64,000 bases of DNA from an uncultured Devosia sp. (lineage in GTDB: Bacteria; Pseudomonadota; Alphaproteobacteria; Rhizobiales; Devosiaceae): contig NZ_CAJXJS010000003.1 of assembly GCF_913055165.1 (NCBI RefSeq), positions 1 through 64,000 on the forward strand, given 5' to 3'. This document shows positions 44,886 to 53,967 of this stretch, piece after piece (the stretch's first letter is position 1; each line of letters opens with the position of its first letter). Position numbers and translations under genes: made by a program. The notes beneath the pieces are model-generated. The model was not told where the DNA came from and ran no database searches. It saw nothing but the letters and a program-made list of their open reading frames with translations.

Positions 44886-45662
44886 TCATTGACCTATCCT
44901 GGACGGTCGCCGTTGCTGCCGCCAGAGCCAGAAGCCGACCATCACCACCGCCACGACGGCAAATCCATACCAGGTTAGCGCATAGCCGAGATGGTTGTTG
45001 GTGAACTCAACCACCGTCTCTCCCCCCTGGGGCAGGTCGCCTGCCCCGGCGGCGAGCAAATCCACGTAAAAGGGGGCGATTGGCGCCAGCGCCGGATCGA
45101 CCATGGCGGCCAGGCGCTCAGGATTGCGCACCCATTCGATGCGGTCCGACATATTGGGTTCGGGCGCCATGAAGCCGACAGCCTCGCCAGGACGGAACAG
45201 CCCCACAATCGTGATGCTGCCCGGATCATCGCCATGCAGATCACCGAGGGCCGCCTGCTCCTGATACTCCTGGGGAACGAAACCGCGATTGACGAAGACG
45301 GTACCGCCAGCATCCAGCTCAAAGGGTGTCACCACCCAGTACCCTGGCCCAGAGAAGCGTCCCCTGGCATTGGCAAGGCTGGTAAAGACCGTCACCGTCT
45401 GGGTGTAGCGATAGCTGCCCGCCAGGGTCACGGGCTGAAAGTTCCACTGCTCGAGGTCGAGCCCGGGCCATTGCGCCTGATCGGGCGCCGGAATGGGCTC
45501 TGATGTCAGCCGCTCATCGACCGCGACGATCAGCGCTTCCTTCTCCGCCAGTCGCGCCATCTGCCAATTGCCCAGCAGCACGCAGATGACCGCCAGCAGG
45601 ATCATGAGCCCGGCAAAGACCCAATCGCCCCAGCGCAGGCCTGCCGACTTCGGCCCGGTCAT
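44886..45662 (-). CDS. SURF1-family cytochrome oxidase assembly protein
   Basis: A 258-residue protein with two transmembrane helices (near residues 13-30 and the end, YGFAVVAVVMVGFWLW) and a periplasmic domain between. SURF1 signatures include GNWQMARLAEKE, FQPVTLAGSY and VNRGFVPQEYQ. It helps place heme a in subunit I of aa3 oxidase. It overlaps the DUF983 gene by 4 bp (ATGA) and follows coxC, as expected. Confidence 0.93.
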   Translation of the reverse strand: MTGPKSAGLRWGDWVFAGLMILLAVICVLLGNWQMARLAEKEALIVAVDERLTSEPIPAPDQAQWPGLDLEQWNFQPVTLAGSYRYTQTVTVFTSLANARGRFSGPGYWVVTPFELDAGGTVFVNRGFVPQEYQEQAALGDLHGDDPGSITIVGLFRPGEAVGFMAPEPNMSDRIEWVRNPERLAAMVDPALAPIAPFYVDLLAAGAGDLPQGGETVVEFTNNHLGYALTWYGFAVVAVVMVGFWLWRQQRRPSRIGQ

Positions 45663-46012
45663 TGGCGGCCCTCGCGGGCGTCGTTGGAATATTGCAGATC
45701 GATGAGCACGCCCTTGAAAGGCGGGAGCAGCACGAGGCTCAGGATCACCGTCGCCGGAAGCCAGAGCAGCAGATGCACCCAGGGTTGCAGCGTCCAGATC
45801 GATCCGACCACCAGGGCAAGGATGATGATCAGGGGGGCGACGAGAAAGATGACGAACACGGCGGGCCCATCACCACTATCGGCAAAGGCATAGTCGAGGC
45901 CACAGACCGCGCAGGACGGCGCCAGGGCCAGGTATCCGGCGAAGAGCTTGCCCCTGCCGCAGCGCGGACAGCGGCATTTCAGGCCGGCAATGATCGGATT
46001 GGGCTGGTCCAT
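45659..46012 (-). CDS. DUF983 membrane protein with zinc-ribbon-like cysteines
   Basis: A 117-residue protein with an N-terminal CRCPRCGRGKLFAGYL and SCAVCGLDYAF (two CxxC-type pairs) followed by two transmembrane helices. This is the DUF983 pattern. It is regularly found between coxC and SURF1 genes in alphaproteobacteria, so a role in oxidase assembly or copper/zinc handling is plausible but unproven. The track ORF starts 57 codons too early; MDQPNPIIAGL at 46012 fits the family. Confidence 0.88.
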   Translation of the reverse strand: MDQPNPIIAGLKCRCPRCGRGKLFAGYLALAPSCAVCGLDYAFADSGDGPAVFVIFLVAPLIIILALVVGSIWTLQPWVHLLLWLPATVILSLVLLPPFKGVLIDLQYSNDAREGRQ

Positions 46013-46031
46013 CTTGACTTTCCCCGGGCCA

Positions 46032-46060
46032 AAGAAAAAGGGCGCAGCCTTGCCGCGCCC
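46032..46060 (-). terminator. Terminator-like hairpin after coxC
   Basis: On the minus strand GGGCGC...GCGCCC with a 9-nt loop is followed by TTTTTCTTT. It lies between coxC and the DUF983 gene and may partly separate the cox operon from surf1-thrC. Confidence 0.65.
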
Positions 46061-46082
46061 CCTGTTCAGGCTTTTGCCAGCG

Positions 46083-46922
46083 TCAGTGCGCCGCCAGCTC
46101 GACGCCCCAGGCGCCCCAGACATAGATCGAGGCAAACAGGAACAGCCAGACCACGTCCACGAAGTGCCAGTACCAGGCGGCAAATTCGAAGCCCAGATGG
46201 CGTTCCGGCGTGAAGTGCCCCATCTCGGCGCGGATCAGGCAGACCAGCAGGAAGATGGTGCCGATCAGCACGTGGAAGCCGTGGAAGCCGGTCGCCATGA
46301 AGAAGGTGGCGCCGTAATAATTGCCCGAGAACGAGAAGGCCGCGTGGCTGTATTCGAGATACTGCACATAGGTGAAGAGCGCGCCCAGCGCCACGGTCAG
46401 AACCAGGCCCCAGCGCAGGCCCTGGCGGTCGTTCTCCAGCAGCGCATGGTGCGCCCAGGTAACGGTGGTGCCCGAGGTGAGCAGGATCAGCGTGTTGAAC
46501 AGCGGCAGGTGGAAGGGGTCGAACAGTTCGACGCCCATCGGCGGCCAGTGCCCGCCAGTGGCGGCAACACGGGCGTACTGCTCGATATCATCGAGACGGA
46601 AGAAGCCGTCGAAATAGGCCCAGAACCATGCCACGAAGAACATCACTTCCGAGGCGATGAACAGCATCATGCCATAGCGGTGGTGCATCTGCACGACCGG
46701 GGTGTGATCGACGCCGTTATTGGCTTCTTTCACCACGTCGGACCACCAGGCGTAGAACGTGTAGAGCACGCCGGCCAGACCGATAAAGAACAGCCACGGC
46801 GTCCAGTCCTGCATCCAGGCAATGGCACCGATCATCATCACGAAAACGGCAATCGAGATGACGAACGGCCAGGGGCTGGGTTCGACCATGTGGTAGTCAT
46901 GGTTCTTTTCGATGGCGGCCAT
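46083..46922 (-). CDS. coxC: Cytochrome c oxidase subunit III
   Basis: A seven-helix membrane subunit of 279 residues of the aa3-type oxidase. Typical segments are YHMVEPSPWPF at the start, MMLFIASEVMFFVAWFWAYF and ATGFHGFHVLIGTIFLLVC. The end WHFVDVVWLFLFASIYVWG is canonical. It starts 3 bp after ctaG. Confidence 0.97.
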   Translation of the reverse strand: MAAIEKNHDYHMVEPSPWPFVISIAVFVMMIGAIAWMQDWTPWLFFIGLAGVLYTFYAWWSDVVKEANNGVDHTPVVQMHHRYGMMLFIASEVMFFVAWFWAYFDGFFRLDDIEQYARVAATGGHWPPMGVELFDPFHLPLFNTLILLTSGTTVTWAHHALLENDRQGLRWGLVLTVALGALFTYVQYLEYSHAAFSFSGNYYGATFFMATGFHGFHVLIGTIFLLVCLIRAEMGHFTPERHLGFEFAAWYWHFVDVVWLFLFASIYVWGAWGVELAAH

Positions 46923-46924
46923 GT

Positions 46925-47491
46925 TCAGCTTCCCTCACTGTCTGAAGCGTAGAAGGTATAAGAGAGAGTGATCTCTTTGATCGTATTGAGTTCGTGGTTC
47001 TCGTCGATTTCCGGGTCGACGAAAAACACGATGGGCATTTCCACCGTCTCACCGGGTTGCAGCGTCTGTTCGGTGAAGCAGAAGCATTCGATCTTGTTGA
47101 AGTAGTAGCCGGCTTTTTCCGGCACCACATTGAAGATCGCCTGGCCGGTGACCGGCTTGTCGGAATTGTTGGTGGCAACATAGTTGACCGTATCCACGCG
47201 GCCGATCTGGTCGGTGATCGGGGCCGCCGGCGTGACGGTCCAATTCAGCGCGCGGTCAATATTGACGTCGAAGCGCACCTTCATTTCGCGGGCAATGACG
47301 CCCTTGGGATTGTCGGTGGCGACCTGGGTCGTACCGCCAAAGCCCGTCACCTGGCAGAAGAGCTGGTAGAGCGGCACCGAGGCAAAGGCCAGGCCCACCA
47401 TGCCCGCCACCACGCCGGCGAGCACAACGGCCAGGCGCTTGTTGCGCTTGCCCGGGTCGACCTCATGGAATGGTGCGGTGGTATCGGCCAT
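46925..47491 (-). CDS. ctaG: Cytochrome c oxidase copper-assembly protein CtaG (Cox11)
   Basis: A protein of about 188 residues that delivers copper to CuB of subunit I. One N-terminal transmembrane helix (LAVVLAGVVAGMVGLAFASVPLYQLFCQ) anchors a periplasmic domain with the copper motif IECFCFTEQTL. The ATG at 47491 overlaps the stop of the preceding small gene (TGATG), so the two are coupled. Confidence 0.95.
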   Translation of the reverse strand: MADTTAPFHEVDPGKRNKRLAVVLAGVVAGMVGLAFASVPLYQLFCQVTGFGGTTQVATDNPKGVIAREMKVRFDVNIDRALNWTVTPAAPITDQIGRVDTVNYVATNNSDKPVTGQAIFNVVPEKAGYYFNKIECFCFTEQTLQPGETVEMPIVFFVDPEIDENHELNTIKEITLSYTFYASDSEGS

Positions 47492-47676
47492 CACATTGCC
47501 CGATCAAACAGTGCCGGGCCCATCTTGACGATGGTCAGCACGTAAAAGGTCAGCGCGAACAGGGCAAGGGCACCGGCAAGGGCCAGCGAGCGGCGTCGCC
47601 GCTGCTTGCGGAAGGCGGCTTCCTGTTCCGGGGTCATTCCATTGGGCGCGAGCTTGGCGCCAGTCTGCTCAGCCAT
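47491..47676 (-). CDS. Small CoxF-like membrane protein
   Basis: A 61-residue protein with a basic N-terminal half (EEAAFRKQRRRR-type stretch) and one transmembrane helix (LALAGALALFALTFYVLTIVKM). Small proteins of this kind sit between ctaB and ctaG in many alphaproteobacteria and are called CoxF. The role is not known. It is coupled to ctaG by a 1-bp overlap and lies 1 bp after ctaB. Confidence 0.8.
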   Translation of the reverse strand: MAEQTGAKLAPNGMTPEQEAAFRKQRRRRSLALAGALALFALTFYVLTIVKMGPALFDRAM

Positions 47677-47677
47677 C

Positions 47678-48607
47678 TCAGATCACTCCCAGATGCATGG
47701 CGATGAAGTCGACAAACAGCGCCAGGAACAACACGAAGAGATAGCTCAGAGAAAAGGTGAACACGGTTCGCGCGGTGCGGCGCATGGAGACACTGTCGGG
47801 CGCGCGCAGCAGGCGCAGGCAGAGCCAGACAAAGCTCACGCCTGAGACAATGGCGACGACCCCATAGAGCCAGCCGGAAAAACCCAGCCAGACCGGCAGG
47901 AGACTGGAGGCGGCCAGAACGACCGAATAGCCCAGAATTTGCTGCCGGGTGGATTTCTCACCGACGACATTGGGCATCATGGGGATGCCGGCGGCGCCAT
48001 AGTCACCCTGCTTGTAGAGGGCCAGGGCCCAGAAATGCGGCGGCGTCCAGAGAAAGATGATCAGGAAGAGCGCAAAGCTCTCCCAACTCAGCGTGCCGGT
48101 GACAGCGGCCCAGCCCACCATGGGCGGAAAGGCCCCGGCGGCGCCGCCAATGACGATGTTCTGCGGCGTCGAGCGCTTGAGCCACATCGTATAGACGACA
48201 ACGTAGAAGAAGATGGTGAAGGCCAGGAACCCGCCCGCGACCCAATTGGTAGCAAGGCCTAGAAGGGTCACCGAGAACACCGAGAGGATCAAGCCGAAGG
48301 CCAGCGCTTCGCCGCGGGTCATGCGGCCTGCAGGTATGGGCCGGTTCTGCGTACGGCTCATGACCGCATCGATATCGGCGTCATACCACATATTGAGGGC
48401 GCCCGAGGCCCCTGCCCCGATGGCGATGCAGGCAATGGCGACCAGACCGACAAAGGGATTGATGCCGCCCGGCGCCACCAGCATGCCCACCAGCGCGGTG
48501 AACACCACCAGGGACATGACGCGTGGCTTCAGCAGCGCGAGGTAATCCTCCACGCGTGCACCGCCGGCAAGGGCGGAAACATCTCTGCTGTTCTCGATAT
48601 AGGCCAC
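47678..48607 (-). CDS. ctaB: Protoheme IX farnesyltransferase (heme O synthase)
   Basis: A UbiA-superfamily prenyltransferase of 309 residues that adds farnesyl to heme b on the way to heme a. The aspartate motifs are [21 protein letters not shown] and the later [15 protein letters not shown] region. I choose the GTG at 48607 ([10 protein letters not shown]), preceded by AAGGAAAG; the track start adds 46 unlikely residues. It sits between coxA and the CoxF-like gene. Confidence 0.95.
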   Translation of the reverse strand: MAYIENSRDVSALAGGARVEDYLALLKPRVMSLVVFTALVGMLVAPGGINPFVGLVAIACIAIGAGASGALNMWYDADIDAVMSRTQNRPIPAGRMTRGEALAFGLILSVFSVTLLGLATNWVAGGFLAFTIFFYVVVYTMWLKRSTPQNIVIGGAAGAFPPMVGWAAVTGTLSWESFALFLIIFLWTPPHFWALALYKQGDYGAAGIPMMPNVVGEKSTRQQILGYSVVLAASSLLPVWLGFSGWLYGVVAIVSGVSFVWLCLRLLRAPDSVSMRRTARTVFTFSLSYLFVLFLALFVDFIAMHLGVI

Positions 48608-48669
48608 GGGTCTTTCCTTGGTGAACGGACCGCACCGGAGCGCGATCCGCTTATTCTTGCTCTGAGCGC

Positions 48670-50364
48670 CTAGTGCGCGTCCTTGCTCTCGATCTTGGGC
48701 AGGGTCGAGAACTGGTGGAACGGCGGCGGCGAGGAAAGGGTCCATTCCAGCGTCGTTGCGCCATCGCCCCAGGGATTGTCGCCGGCCGGGCGCTTCTTAC
48801 GGCTGGCTTCCCAGGTCGCGTAGAAGAAGATGATCATGGCCACGAAGGTCACGTAGTAACCCACCGAGGAGACGCGGTTCCACAGCGCGAAGGCATCCGG
48901 ATAGTCGATGTAGCGGCGCGGCATGCCGGCCAGACCCAGGAAGTGCTGCGGGAAGAAGATCAGGTTCACACCGACGAACATGACCCAGAAGTGCAGCTTG
49001 CCCAGGAACTCGTTGTACATGTAGCCGAACATCTTGGGGTACCAGTAGTACCAGCCGGCAAAGATCGAGAACACGGCGCCCAGCGAGAGCACATAGTGGA
49101 AGTGCGCCACCACATAATAGGTGTCGTGCAGGGCGCGGTCCGCACCGGCATTGGCCAGCACCACACCGGTCACACCGCCAACGGTGAACAGGAAGATGAA
49201 GCCGATGGCCCAGAGCATGGGGATGCGGAAGGTGATCGAACCGCCCCACATGGTGGCGATCCAGGAGAAGATCTTCACACCCGTAGGCACTGCGATCACC
49301 ATGGTGGCAGCCACGAAGTAGCGCTGCACATCAAGGCTGAGGCCCGTGGTGTACATGTGGTGCGCCCACACCACGAAGCCGACAAAGCCGATGGCCACCA
49401 TGGCGTAGGCCATGGCCATGTAGCCGAAGACGGGCTTGCGCGAGAAGGTCGCCACGATGTGGCTGATGATGCCGAAGCCCGGCAGGATCATGATGTACAC
49501 TTCGGGGTGGCCGAAGAACCAGAACAGGTGCTGATAGAGGATGGGGTCACCACCGCCATCGGGGGCGAAGAAGGTCGTGCCGAAATTGCGGTCGGTCAGC
49601 ATCATGGTGATGGCGCCAGCCAGCACCGGCAGAGCCAGCAGCAGGAGGAAGGCGGTCACCAGCACGGACCAGGCAAAGAGCGGCATCTTGTGCAGCGTCA
49701 TGCCCGGGGCGCGCATGTTCAGGATAGTGGTGATCAGATTGATCGCACCCAGAATGGAGCTCACGCCGGCAACGTGCAGGGAGAAGATCACGAAGTCGGT
49801 TGCCGGGCCGGGGTGACCACTGGTCGCCAGCGGCGGATAGGCGGTCCAGCCGCCACCGAAACCGAGCGCACCCGAGGGACCTTCGAAGAACATCGAGAGC
49901 ACGGTCAGGAGCAGGGCGGGAGGCAGCAGCCAGAAGGCTACGTTGTTGATGCGCGGGAACGCCGTATCCGGCGCGCCCACCATCAGCGGGGCAAAGTAGT
50001 TGGCAAAGCCGCCCATGGTGGCGGGCATGACGGTGAAGAAGACCATGATCAGCGCGTGCGCCGAGACGAACACGTTGAACATGTGCTTGCCGGCGTCGAG
50101 CGCGGCATCACCTTCCAGGCCATAGGACATGGCGGCCAGGCCGTGGAAGATCTGGATGCCGGGTTCCTGCAGTTCCAGGCGCATGGCACCCGAGAGCAGG
50201 CCGCCGATCACGCCAGCGACGATCGAGAACACGAGATACATGATCCCGATGTCCTTGTGGTTGGTCGAATAGACCCAGCGCCGCCAGCCCGTGGGGGTGT
50301 GGTGGTCGTGGCTGGCCTGATCGTGCCCGGTGGCGTGGGCTTCGAGGTTAGCGGTATTTGCCAT
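48670..50364 (-). CDS. coxA: Cytochrome c oxidase subunit I (aa3-type)
   Basis: The catalytic subunit, 564 residues with 12 helices. The heme-copper site is visible in [18 protein letters not shown] (CuB histidine and cross-linked tyrosine), and AHHMYTTG plus [15 protein letters not shown] carry further histidine ligands. The HPEVY motif and the proton-channel residues place it in the A-type oxidases. It is the second gene of coxB-coxA-ctaB-coxF-ctaG-coxC. Confidence 0.97.
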   Translation of the reverse strand: MANTANLEAHATGHDQASHDHHTPTGWRRWVYSTNHKDIGIMYLVFSIVAGVIGGLLSGAMRLELQEPGIQIFHGLAAMSYGLEGDAALDAGKHMFNVFVSAHALIMVFFTVMPATMGGFANYFAPLMVGAPDTAFPRINNVAFWLLPPALLLTVLSMFFEGPSGALGFGGGWTAYPPLATSGHPGPATDFVIFSLHVAGVSSILGAINLITTILNMRAPGMTLHKMPLFAWSVLVTAFLLLLALPVLAGAITMMLTDRNFGTTFFAPDGGGDPILYQHLFWFFGHPEVYIMILPGFGIISHIVATFSRKPVFGYMAMAYAMVAIGFVGFVVWAHHMYTTGLSLDVQRYFVAATMVIAVPTGVKIFSWIATMWGGSITFRIPMLWAIGFIFLFTVGGVTGVVLANAGADRALHDTYYVVAHFHYVLSLGAVFSIFAGWYYWYPKMFGYMYNEFLGKLHFWVMFVGVNLIFFPQHFLGLAGMPRRYIDYPDAFALWNRVSSVGYYVTFVAMIIFFYATWEASRKKRPAGDNPWGDGATTLEWTLSSPPPFHQFSTLPKIESKDAH

Positions 50365-50387
50365 TGTCTTGTCCTCTGACCCTTTGC

Positions 50388-51305
50388 TTACAGAGCCGGC
50401 AGCAGGGCAGCTGCGGTATTGTAGTCGCGGCTTTCCGCCAGCGCGGCAACGAAGGCCTCATACTCATCGGCAGTCACGACGCGCACGGCGATGGGCATGA
50501 AGGCGTGATCCTTGCCGCAAAGCTCCGAGCACTGGCCGTAATAGATGCCGGTCTCGCGGGCATTGAACCAGGTTTCATTGAGACGACCCGGAACAGCGTC
50601 CACCTTGATGCCGAAGGACGGCACCGCAAACGCGTGGATGACGCCGGTGGGGCTGGCCGTTACCTGAAGGCGAACGGTGGTATCGACCGGCACGACCAGC
50701 TCATTATTGACAGCCAGCAGGCGCGGCTGACCGGGCTTGAGCTCGGCGATCTCGGCTTCGGACAGGATGTTGGAGTCGAAGGCGACACCCTGATCCACAT
50801 ATTCGTAGTTCCAGTACCACTGCTCACCGGAGGCCTTGATGGTGACAGTGGCCTCGGGAACCTCGACCTCGCCCAGCGAGAAGATGTTCGAGCCCAGATA
50901 TTTGCGCTCCCCATCGGGAACCGTCATCTGGTCGGCCAGAACGCCGAAGGAGGGGATGGCGATCACCACCAGGATCAGGATCGGCACGACCGTCCAGACC
51001 ACCTCGATCAGGGTATTGTGGGTGAACCGCGCCGGCACCGGATTGGATTTGGCGTTGAACCGCACCACCACGATCACCAGCAGCGCCAGCACAAAGAGCA
51101 CGATCAGGCTGATGGTCCACATCAGGATGCCGTCGTGGAACGCCACGATGGAGTCCATGATCGGCGTCACCGATTCCTGAAGGTGGAACTGGCCCGGCTC
51201 GGGATGTCCGCGCCCCACGTCCTGGGCCGATGCCACAGCAGGCAACAGCGCCAACGCGGCCGCGGAAACGGCACCCAATTTCCTAAAGAACTGCCCGGTC
51301 ACCAT
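50388..51305 (-). CDS. coxB: Cytochrome c oxidase subunit II
   Basis: A 305-residue subunit with a signal peptide, two transmembrane helices and the CuA domain. The copper ligands are in [20 protein letters not shown] together with the upstream [13 protein letters not shown] histidine. The start at 51305 ([11 protein letters not shown]) drops 28 unlikely residues from the track ORF. It is the first gene of the cox operon, about 110 bp from an FNR-like box. Confidence 0.97.
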   Translation of the reverse strand: MVTGQFFRKLGAVSAAALALLPAVASAQDVGRGHPEPGQFHLQESVTPIMDSIVAFHDGILMWTISLIVLFVLALLVIVVVRFNAKSNPVPARFTHNTLIEVVWTVVPILILVVIAIPSFGVLADQMTVPDGERKYLGSNIFSLGEVEVPEATVTIKASGEQWYWNYEYVDQGVAFDSNILSEAEIAELKPGQPRLLAVNNELVVPVDTTVRLQVTASPTGVIHAFAVPSFGIKVDAVPGRLNETWFNARETGIYYGQCSELCGKDHAFMPIAVRVVTADEYEAFVAALAESRDYNTAAALLPAL

Positions 51306-51633
51306 ATACCCCCTATCGACACGTTCTGGCGGCGTGCACCGAAGCAGGATGGGTTCAATAGCGGCATAGCTAACGCCGCCCCGACTCAACTTCGGAGCGC
51401 AAAACTCGTGTTTGACCTAAATCACATTGCTCGACCCGAGTCTATTGCGCCCTTGGCCTCTCGCGCTGCGGCAAATTGGTGCCTGCCATGGCCCACCTCG
51501 CCTCATGCGTGCCGCAGTTTATGATGAAAACCGGCCGGAAATCCGGGGTTTGGTTGACAGCATGGTGCGCGTGTCGGAAACAGGTCCAACCCATGCGCGA
51601 AGCGCCGATTCGGCGGGAGAGTTGAAAGAAGTG
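51306..51633. other. Intergenic region between coxB and the IalB-family gene
   Basis: A 328-bp divergent gap without a credible gene. It should hold the promoters of the cox operon and of the IalB-family gene. The clearest signal is the FNR/FixK-like dyad at 51412-51425. The track ORF from 51427 is an unlikely N-terminal extension of the IalB-family gene. Confidence 0.55.
51412..51425. promoter_or_regulatory. FNR/FixK-like box
   Basis: TTGACCTAAATCAC matches the TTGAY-N4-RTCAA pattern of FNR/FixK/FnrN regulators except for the last base. It lies about 107 bp upstream of coxB and 209 bp upstream of the IalB gene, which would suit oxygen-dependent control of the oxidase. One mismatch and distance leave it tentative. 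Confidence 0.45.
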
Positions 51634-52134
51634 ATGGTCTGGGCAAAGCGGCTTGGTGTGATCGGTGCATGTGCAATGACCCTGCTGACGGCGCCGGTTC
51701 TAGCGCAAGGCACGGTCAAGGCCGAATATGGCGACTGGCAAATGAGCTGCGACACCCCGCCAGGCGCCAGCTTTGAGCAATGTGCCATCATCCAGAATGT
51801 TCTGGCCGAAGATCAGCCCAATGTGGGCCTCTCCGTCATCGTGCTGCGCACCGCTGATCGCGAAGCCCGTCTCCTGCGCGTCCTTGCCCCGCTCGGCGTG
51901 CTGCTGCCCAACGGGCTTGGGTTGAATGTCGATGGCACGGATATGGGGCGCGTCGCCTTCGTGCGCTGCCTGCCCAATGGCTGCATCGCCGAAGTCGAAC
52001 TCGACGACGACATCATCAAGGTGCTGTCAGAGGGCTCCAACGCGATTTTCGTCGTCTTCAAGACCCCGGAGGAAGGCGTGGGCATCCCCGTTTCCCTCAA
52101 TGGATTTGCCGAAGGCTTTGCCGCCCTGCCCTGA
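51634..52134 (+). CDS. Invasion-associated locus B (IalB) family exported protein
   Basis: A 166-residue protein with a signal peptide (LGVIGACAMTLLTAPVLAQ). The mature part begins YGDWQMSCDTPPGASFEQCAIIQ and later has VAFVRCLPNGCIAEVELDDDII, the two Cys-containing segments of the IalB family. The family is common in Hyphomicrobiales, in free-living species too, so the name does not imply virulence. The ATG at 51634 is preferred; the track start adds 69 residues without signal-like character. It lies 17 bp before a PilZ gene. Confidence 0.85.
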   Translation: MVWAKRLGVIGACAMTLLTAPVLAQGTVKAEYGDWQMSCDTPPGASFEQCAIIQNVLAEDQPNVGLSVIVLRTADREARLLRVLAPLGVLLPNGLGLNVDGTDMGRVAFVRCLPNGCIAEVELDDDIIKVLSEGSNAIFVVFKTPEEGVGIPVSLNGFAEGFAALP

Positions 52135-52151
52135 GACCGGAGCACCAGGAA

Positions 52152-52400
52152 TTGAGCCAGGACGAACGCCAGACGCCGCGGCACCGCACCCTCAAGGGCG
52201 GCAAGATTGTCATCAATGACGGTCGCTCGACCTTTGATTGCACTATCCGCAACCTATCCGACACCGGGGCCAAGCTGATCGTCACCAGCACGCTGGGCAT
52301 TCCGCAGCGTTTCGAACTGGCCATGGCGGATGGCCGCAAGTTCCAATGTGAGATGGCCTGGCACACCGAAGGCGAGATCGGCGTCCGTTTCCTGGGATAA
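52152..52400 (+). CDS. PilZ-domain protein
   Basis: An 82-residue single-domain protein. The c-di-GMP-binding signature is partly visible: an Arg-rich N-terminal RQTPRHRTLKGG (R-x3-R) and NLSDTGAKL, matching (D/N)-x-S-x-x-G. The C-terminal strand pattern ends at GEIGVRFLG. The start is TTG. It could be a receptor for the c-di-GMP signal produced or removed by proteins such as the GGDEF/EAL one at 37-39 kb, but no direct link is visible. Confidence 0.85.
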   Translation: MSQDERQTPRHRTLKGGKIVINDGRSTFDCTIRNLSDTGAKLIVTSTLGIPQRFELAMADGRKFQCEMAWHTEGEIGVRFLG

Positions 52401-52625
52401 AAAGACCGGGCGCATGCGCAGCATGGCCCGGCAAGTCGTCAGGAAACGGAGCCGGTGGCAAAACCGGCCCGGGAGATGGGACGCGCACCGGCAAAAGTGT
52501 TCGTCCCAACGGGGTGATGGCGCGTGACCAGCGTAAGCTGCGAGCGTATCCAGTCCTGGGGCGGGACACGCCACGCGACCATGATTGACAAGCGGCCGCA
52601 CGAACGGCAGCTCTGGACCAGGCGA

Positions 52626-52889
52626 TCAGCGCTGCGCGTTGCGCGCCCTGGCAGCGTTGAGGATCATGCCGGCCGTGCGGCCGTCCTGCGGGGTCAGTGC
52701 ATCGACCACATCAGAGCGGCTGACGCCGATGTCCTTGAGCAGGGCCGGATCAAGTGACAGCAGCTCACGCAGAGCCTTCTGGCGGGCGCGGTCACGCTTG
52801 GCCTGGGCAAACCAGGCGAAAAGGGCACGAGCAGGATTGACGTGCGAGCCGGCCACAACTGACCGCTCGCCGGAAAGCGAGAGAGCCAT
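52626..52889 (-). CDS. DUF1127 small protein
   Basis: An 87-residue protein whose C-terminal half has the DUF1127 pattern LRELLSLDPALLKDIGVSRSDV. DUF1127 proteins are small Arg-rich regulators, some of which bind RNA or affect phosphate/carbon metabolism in alphaproteobacteria. The ATG at 52889 (MALSLSG) is 7 nt after GGAG; earlier track residues are not credible. It is divergent from a LysR gene, an arrangement seen in other Hyphomicrobiales. The 225 bp before it on the map (52401-52625) contains nothing else recognisable. Confidence 0.85.
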   Translation of the reverse strand: MALSLSGERSVVAGSHVNPARALFAWFAQAKRDRARQKALRELLSLDPALLKDIGVSRSDVVDALTPQDGRTAGMILNAARARNAQR

Positions 52890-52981
52890 CTTCATTCTCC
52901 AATGGACAGAGCAAGCCGCCGGGGAGGTCGGCGGCGTTCGACACGGCGGTGTATCGATACTCAGAACCATATCCCTCTGGA

Positions 52982-53037
52982 CTTCCATCAGTCCAACAAA
53001 TAGATTTCATCCAGTCGATCAATTTGGGTGATGGAAG
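52982..53037. promoter_or_regulatory. Inverted repeat flanking the divergent DUF1127/LysR promoter
   Basis: CTTCCATCA and TGATGGAAG are perfect 9-bp inverted copies separated by 38 bp, just upstream of the LysR ATG. They could be two half-operators of the LysR protein. The second copy overlaps the likely ribosome binding site (GGAAG). Confidence 0.35.
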
Positions 53038-53040
53038 ATC

Positions 53041-53928
53041 ATGACCGCCCCCCTTGACCTGGATCAGTTGCAAAGTTTCTGCGCCATCGCCGATTGCGGC
53101 AGCTTTACCGAGGCGGCGCGACGGGTGAACAAGACGCAATCGGCCGTGTCGATGCAGATCAAGCGCCTCGAAGAGCGGCTGGGGCACACGCTTTTGGCGC
53201 GCGATGGCCGCAGCGTCACCCTCACCCACCATGGCGAGGTGCTTTATGAGCGGGCGCGCAAGATGTTGCGCACCAATGCTGAGATTCTGGACCATTTCAA
53301 TGATGGCGACCTGGCCGGTTCCATTCGCTTCGGTGTGCCGGACGATTATGCGGTGCGCCTCTTGCCGGTGATTCTGTCGAGCTTCCAGCGCACCCATCCC
53401 AGGATCGCGGTCGATGTGAGTTGCATGGCCTCGGAAGAACTGCTGAACGGGATGAAGGCGGGCCGATACGATCTCATCGTCTTTACCCAAGGGACGGACC
53501 ACAATTTCGGCGAGCTGTTCCGCACCGAGAAGATGTTCTGGGTGGCGAGCCATGGCGGGCGGGCGCTGGCCAGCGAGCCGCTCGCCATCGCCTGCGGCCC
53601 CAATTGCTGCATCTGGCGCAAGGACGCCATGGAGCAGCTCGATCGCAATGGCCTTGACTACCGGGTGGCCTACACCTCGTCCAATGCAACGGCGATCACC
53701 TCGGCCGTCCTGTCGGACCTGGCGATCGGCTTTTTGCCGGAAAGCGCGCTGCAGCCGGGCATGCGCGTGGTGGGAGACGAATATGGCCTGCCGCGCCTGG
53801 CCGATGCGCAGATTGCACTCATGCGGGCCAGCCATGCCTATGGCGGCATCTATGATGCGCTGGCCAATCACATCGTGCAGTCCATGGGCAATCTGGAGCA
53901 CGCAGCGCAGGTTGAAGCCGCCGAGTAG
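53041..53928 (+). CDS. LysR-family transcriptional regulator
   Basis: A 295-residue LTTR with the winged helix in residues 5-65 (LDQLQSFCAIADCGSFTEAARRVNKTQSAVSMQIKRLEERLG) and an effector domain after RFGVPDDYAVRLLP. It is divergent from the DUF1127 gene with 151 bp between them and may regulate it. It lies 39 bp before xseA. Confidence 0.9.
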   Translation: MTAPLDLDQLQSFCAIADCGSFTEAARRVNKTQSAVSMQIKRLEERLGHTLLARDGRSVTLTHHGEVLYERARKMLRTNAEILDHFNDGDLAGSIRFGVPDDYAVRLLPVILSSFQRTHPRIAVDVSCMASEELLNGMKAGRYDLIVFTQGTDHNFGELFRTEKMFWVASHGGRALASEPLAIACGPNCCIWRKDAMEQLDRNGLDYRVAYTSSNATAITSAVLSDLAIGFLPESALQPGMRVVGDEYGLPRLADAQIALMRASHAYGGIYDALANHIVQSMGNLEHAAQVEAAE

Positions 53929-53967
53929 CGGCTTGACCCGATCCCCGCTTTGGCGCACCAGAGACGC

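Noticed and set aside
48673-50379. 568-codon plus-strand ORF opposite coxA
   Set aside because: Antisense shadow of a certain gene in high-GC DNA; composition is His/Glu/Gly-rich with no domain-like pattern.
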